DNA of 64,000 nt from Rhizophlyctis rosea. Taxonomy: Eukaryota > Chytridiomycota > Chytridiomycetes > Rhizophlyctidales > Rhizophlyctidaceae. Under the pieces are notes generated by a model, which saw nothing but the letters and a program-made list of their open reading frames with translations, ran no database searches and had not been told where the DNA came from. Positions 59,679-64,000 of this stretch are shown in pieces. The first letter of the stretch is position 1; each line of letters opens with the position of its first letter. The position numbers and the translations under genes are program-made. The DNA is taken from contig JADGJC010000019.1 of the NCBI GenBank assembly GCA_027596075.1, forward strand, positions 62,001-126,000, given 5' to 3'.

Positions 59679-60845
59679 CTACATCTTCCAAAACAAGCGA
59701 AAGGCAAGATTCTGTGCTAAAGAGAAAAGTGCTGATGTCATCCAGTAGAGTGTTATCGCCTGTGATGGACAGAAAGCGACGAAAGGAAAAAGGGGGAAAT
59801 GAATTCAAAGTGAGAATAGAGCCAACCCAATTTGGATACTTTTGAGTTGTCCGGACATACGAGCAAGGGATAGAGACTGGCTTTGCATACCATGGGCATT
59901 TGGCTGGATATAGGTATGGAGAGAATTGCAAGGGAACGGAAAAAGTTTTTGAGGATGGCGCGGGACAATGTTTGTGCAGTGGTTGCAGTTTTTGAGGACG
60001 AGGAGTTTAGCTGTTGTGCGGGATGAAATGGAGCTTCAACATTTGGGTTCATGATGGAGGTGCGTTGGATTGATTGATCGCATAGAAGTCTCGCAGACCG
60101 CTTGAACCCTCACACGCACCTCAATGTTTGCCAGGTGCACGACTCCCAAACAAATAGGCCAAATCAAAGTAGGATCACACTCTGCCAAATCCGCCCACCA
60201 ACTGATGCCACCCTCTCTAAACCCTTCCACCGGTTCAGCAGGCGTCTCCATCCACGGCAAAGGAAAAGCTGCCATCCTTCGCAGCGAAAACGACACCCCA
60301 ATCCATAGCGGAATTTGCACCCACGGAAGGAGGATGCTTTTCATGGGATGACAGTTATGAAGCTTATACAGCTCGGACGCTTTCTCACGGTAGAGTTTGT
60401 TCATTGCCTTCGCACCGCCGGGCGGCGGGTTGCGCTGGAGGGTTTTTAGCCATGATTGGAGGACTGGGGAGAGGGAGGAGAGGCGTTGGATGCGGCGACG
60501 TTGAGTCATTGCTAGTGGAAGTGTAGTGAAAGTACGAAGGAGGACTGTGGTGATTACTATTGTTGAACCCCACGATAGGTGTGTTGTTGACTGGAGGAGG
60601 GTGAAGAGGAGCTCGATGAAATGGACTGGGCTGAGGGTTGCGTGGGCGATTTCGGCAGGAGGTGGTGATGGTGAGGAGGTGGAGGGGCGGGAAGGGATTT
60701 TGAGTGAAACTGGCGACTGCAATAGGACAAGTGGTGGGTGCTTTCGTTGCTGCGGGCACAGATCTGGCAGCAGTGGACAAAGAAGGTGTGACAAGGCGGA
60801 TTGTCGCCGGGTAGGTAGGAATGGTGCTATTGTTCGAACGATCAT
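59679..60845 (-). CDS. COX18: Mitochondrial inner-membrane insertase COX18 (Oxa1 family)
   Basis: Helps insert or export the C-terminal tail of mitochondrially encoded Cox2 across the inner membrane. Three exons, 60845-60120, 60010-59891 and 59759-59679, all phase 0, give 308 residues. The ATG at 60845 (MIVRTIAPFLPTRRQSALSH) starts a mitochondrial presequence. Conserved parts are VHFIELLFTLLQSTTHLSWG, RRRIQRLSSLSPVLQSW, MKSILLPWVQIPLWIGVSFSLRR, LGVVHLANIELNS and RSLAILSIPISSQMPMAITL. The last helix is LYWMTSALFSLAQNLAFRLF. This is the YidC/Oxa1/Alb3 fold with the short loops of the COX18 branch. It ends directly after the last helix (FWKM), shorter than Oxa1, which carries a ribosome-binding tail. 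Confidence 0.92.
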
Positions 60846-61156
60846 TATGGTAGTGATCTGTGAGTAGGAAGCCGACGATCTCGAAATAAAAGTAAACAAA
60901 AATTGTGTTGGTCTCCTTCGGTGTGTCATGACGTGACATCCGGCCCGCAGAGGAGGGCCGACCACTCCTTGCTTGCAATATCTTCTCTACTAATTATCAC
61001 GCGCCCTTGCGATTTGCAAACTTTGCAAGATTGGAAATTATAAACAACCGAATGAAGAGGAAGTCGTCGGTTTATCACCCTGACCTGTATAGTACAATAT
61101 TTGTATCCCACCTATTTGCGCGAAAAAAAAGGAGGTTGAAACAATCATCCAACTAC

Positions 61157-63999
61157 TCAAAAGAATCCCTTGAAGAACCCTTCCAAATAACCGTAAAGGG
61201 ACTTCTTGTGGGCTGGCGAGTTGGAGGGAGAGGAGGTCGGCGACGGCGACGGTCGCGCTCGCTGATATTGAAAATCATGATAAATGTCAGCATGAAATTC
61301 GCTAAATATTGTAGGGTAGGGGAAAAGTGCAAACATCTTTCCACGAAGGGATTGGTACGAACCTTTCGCAACTGTGGAGTTCTCAAAATATCATCGGCTT
61401 CGTTGTCGCTCCACGTTTCAACAGGCGGAGGTGTGACTGGTGGGGCTTCGTTGAAGGTTTCGATGTCGAGGGAGGTGTTGCTGTGTGAAAACGAAGATGG
61501 CGGTACTTTGGTAAGAGATCAGGTATTTCCAGGATTGGCTATGCCAACCACAAATCTCGCCACAAATTTCGACGAGTGCTATCAAGACGAGCAGAGAGCA
61601 TGCAAGAAAATTAGTGGGTAGGGTTGAGCATTTACCTTGCGGGTGGGACTTTGTGTTTGCGCCGGAGTTGAAGACCAGGTGGTGTGATGCGCCCCGTCTC
61701 TGTTGGATCATCCTCAACCTCCTCCCCACGCTCCTCGGGATTAATCCCATCAAACTCTTCAGAGGAGCCGCGCCGCGATGTGCCAGATTGATCCTCAATC
61801 ATTGACAAAATCTCATCCATGCTTACGTCGTCAGGAACATATGCACCATCTTCAACAACCAATGCGTGCTGTTGATATGTGTGAGCATGTTGGCGATGCA
61901 TATCAAGTTGGGAGATTTTTGAATTAAGCCCCACCTGAGACGACCGGTTGATTTCCGGAATGACCTCTTCGTACTCATTGTCCATCTGTCCGTCGCGCTG
62001 AGCAGCTTCTCGCAAGTTTTGCAGGTTGTCTCTTTCCCTAGGATCTGCATTGCGTGATGTTAGGAAGATATGCCCCAGGTCGAACACTGTGGCAAACATA
62101 CCTATGAACTCCCCATACACATTGTCCATCTGTTCGTCGCGCTGAGCAGCTCTTTGCAATTTTTGCGGGTTGTCTCTCTCGATGCAATCTGCATTGGATG
62201 ATGTTAGGAAGATATGCCCCGAGTCGACGAAACGAATCATGCGGCAGCTGGACAAACATACCCCTGGCGATGTGTCCAGCTCCTGCACAGATCCTGCAGA
62301 TGAGATTGGCCGCGTCGTTGCTCTTCTCCGGACATTCAGACGTCTGCTTCTTCTTGAGGTGTTGGTTGGAAACAACGCTGATGATCTATGTAAAATACAC
62401 GTGCGATGAGAAGAGCAAACCCATTCGATTGCCAAAAATCAGGACATACAGTGTTAATGATCAATTCCAGTTCCCGCCGCGCACTGGCTACTCTGTCTTG
62501 GCTCTCCCCAACGATCAGAAATGTAGCTCATCATCAAGTGCTTCTTCCATCGCGGTTCTGCCGTTGATACAGCCGCGCCCTCGCAGGTAGATGTTCACTT
62601 GTTTGTCCAATATGATTTTCTGAACAATCACCTTCGCGCCACCTGATTCCAGATACAGTATGGTTGAATGTACAGGTGGAAAATGAGGTAAGACCACAAG
62701 TGCTCACCGTTGAAATGCTCAATAAAGTCAAAGGAGGGCAATTCGCCAACAGGGATATACAACTTGCTGTATGCAACCAGACCCCCTTCGAGAAGTTTTT
62801 GCTCGACAAATCGGAAGTGCTCGTAGAGTTGATTGGCGTGGTCATGATCGGGGGTGTAGAAGACAAACGTCTGCGTGCGTCGTGCGTTGTCAGATTTTTG
62901 TTGCGTCTGGGAATTTCTAAAACACAACATTCCTTACCTCATTTTCTACCTGTACATTCAACCCATCCACACCAACCTCTTTTGTTGCCCACGCCGCAAT
63001 CACATACAACTCGTCCTTCGACAACAACGCGGCTGGTATTGAGCCAAAGGTCCAGCATCGCTGATTGATGCACTACAAGACAGCGCATACCACAAGGGGT
63101 CAAATAAAAATAACACTAGAACGTAGCAATTGCGAAACACACACCTTCTCAGTAATATGGCCTGTAATTAAGCAATGCTTGCATACGGGTGGGTTGGTGC
63201 ATCCGGCCGCGCGATGACCCGCCGCGGCACAATTCCTGATAACAATAAGGGCGTCGGTACAAATGGCCGCAACCGAATCAAAAACGTAGACGCAAACCTA
63301 CCGGCATCTTCGTCGATCAGCATTCACACAATTCCTACTCTTGTGATCGTACAAGACTGTGAACATGAAATCAAGGCGTGAGGAATTCGGAAAAGCAAAA
63401 GCGGGATGGGGCGAAAGGGAAGGCTTCGATACAGCTCTTTTGAAGGAAAACATCAAATCCTGATGGATGCAAACTTACAGCATCTTGTACAGGCACCCGT
63501 TGCCCTCGCAACATCCTCCACTTCCAACTGCGAAATAAGCCAATCTGGAAGCGCGTAAACCCCGTTCTTGCGTGCTCTCTTCCTCGGGACACCGGCCAAT
63601 TCCAACAGGCGATGCTGCTCCTTCGCCAGACTCTTATCCTTATCGCCACTTGACATACCAGATTTGTCGGATTTGGTTTTCTTCGTACTAGCTTCGTTCT
63701 GAGAAGTTCCATTAAAAGGATGAGTATTAGTAAATATGCGTCAGATCAAGGAACATGGAGAAATTGGACGCCCCAAGGCAACGAAAATCATGTAAATCAT
63801 TCGTGGACATACCAACAATAACAAGTTGATGATAGTGGGTTCCATCACGACATATAGTTGCACCCATCGATCGCCCAGCCCAGACACGTCCGCGAGCTCC
63901 TGCTCGGCAGGAAGGTATGATTCCAGACCAATGAGGTGGGCTCTGCGTGACATCATGGGGCAGCAAATATGAGTTGTACATCGAAATAGGGACTCTCAA
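61157..63999 (-). CDS. CCHC zinc-knuckle and KH-domain RNA-binding protein, 5' partial
   Basis: Exons that join in phase: one ending at 63813 (running off the window), 63698-63479, 63356-63302, 63235-63145, 63072-62938, 62870-62708, 62642-62450, 62385-62262, 62188-62102 and 62044-61636. One or two more exons probably lead to a stop near 61157. Three CCHC knuckles come first: CTRCFLYDHKSRNC, CRNCAAAGHRAAGC and CKHCLITGHITEKC. A KH-like domain follows (FDFIEHFNG, GAKVIVQKIILDKQVNIYLR, ELHF, LIVGESQDRVASARRELEL), then a fourth knuckle CRICAGAGHIARDC preceded by ECPEK. KH plus the last knuckle resemble the branchpoint-binding protein SF1/BBP and KHDC4-type proteins, so a splicing role is inferred. 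The GxxG loop of the KH domain is degenerate. The KH exon changes frame near 62520, and a two-copy exon follows the last knuckle. The join of the C-terminal exons is unresolved. Confidence 0.75.
62044..62261 (-). repeat. Tandemly duplicated intron-plus-exon unit
   Basis: On the minus strand, intron 62261-62189 with the exon start at 62188, and intron 62101-62045 with the exon start at 62044, are two copies of one unit. Both introns begin GTATGTTTG and end with GGGGCATATCTTCCTAACAT..CAATGCAG. Both exons then encode ERDN.Q.L..AAQRD.QMDN.Y. The exon starts are 144 bases apart, a multiple of three. Confidence 0.88.
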
Positions 64000-64000
64000 C

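Noticed and set aside
1..64000. Transposable elements, CRISPR arrays, viral insertions, biosynthetic gene cluster
   Set aside because: No reverse transcriptase, transposase or integrase motifs, no regular spacer-repeat array, and no viral or large synthase genes were seen; the genes are mixed housekeeping functions.

Overview
The window reads as nuclear DNA of a fungus. The evidence is gene content (a RAD2/XPG nuclease, a C2-domain phosphatidylserine decarboxylase of the yeast Psd2 type, a ferric-reductase-like oxidoreductase, a fungal arginine-pathway ArgJ enzyme, PEX5) and short GT-AG introns of mostly 45-75 bases. Intron density is very high: about 20 exons in the PSD gene and about 15 in the P4-ATPase. 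Tiny exons of 6, 23, 26, 26 and 37 bases also occur. That density suggests an early-diverging lineage, for example a chytrid, rather than a yeast; this is inference.

Layout. 0.6-6.7 kb: a small unknown gene and an unusually large RAD2/XPG. 6.7-8.9 kb: gene-free, with a degenerate tandem repeat. 8.9-19.8 kb: a Rho GTPase, an unknown proline-rich reading frame, mitochondrial ArgJ, a ferric reductase/NADPH-oxidase-like protein and a protein kinase. 19.8-23.4 kb: a gene-poor stretch. 23.4-28.9 kb: a P4 lipid flippase on the minus strand. 29.7-33.1 kb: a small membrane protein and a secreted protein with three possible kexin sites. 33.9-37.5 kb: small uncharacterised genes. 38.1-45.2 kb: PEX5, a mitochondrial dynamin-like protein with a broken P-loop, and a membrane protein. 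45.8-49.4 kb: an AlkB-like oxygenase, a tRNA-like element and an unknown gene. 49.9-56 kb: PSD2 and an ING-family PHD protein. 56.5-64 kb: an ankyrin protein, COX18, and a CCHC-knuckle/KH RNA-binding protein cut by the right edge.

The genes form no operon or evident cluster. Loose themes are lipid handling (P4-ATPase, PSD2), organelle biogenesis (PEX5, COX18, ArgJ, the dynamin-like protein), and DNA/RNA and chromatin work (RAD2, ING, KH/knuckle protein, AlkB-like protein). For most conserved genes I built exon chains by hand and checked that splice phases agree from start to stop. Where the chain fails, this is stated. The observations most worth a second look are the possible kexin-processed precursor at 31.9-33.1 kb, the CCHC/KH gene with a tandemly duplicated intron-exon unit, the 6-base exon in PSD2, and PEX5 with ten diaromatic motifs.
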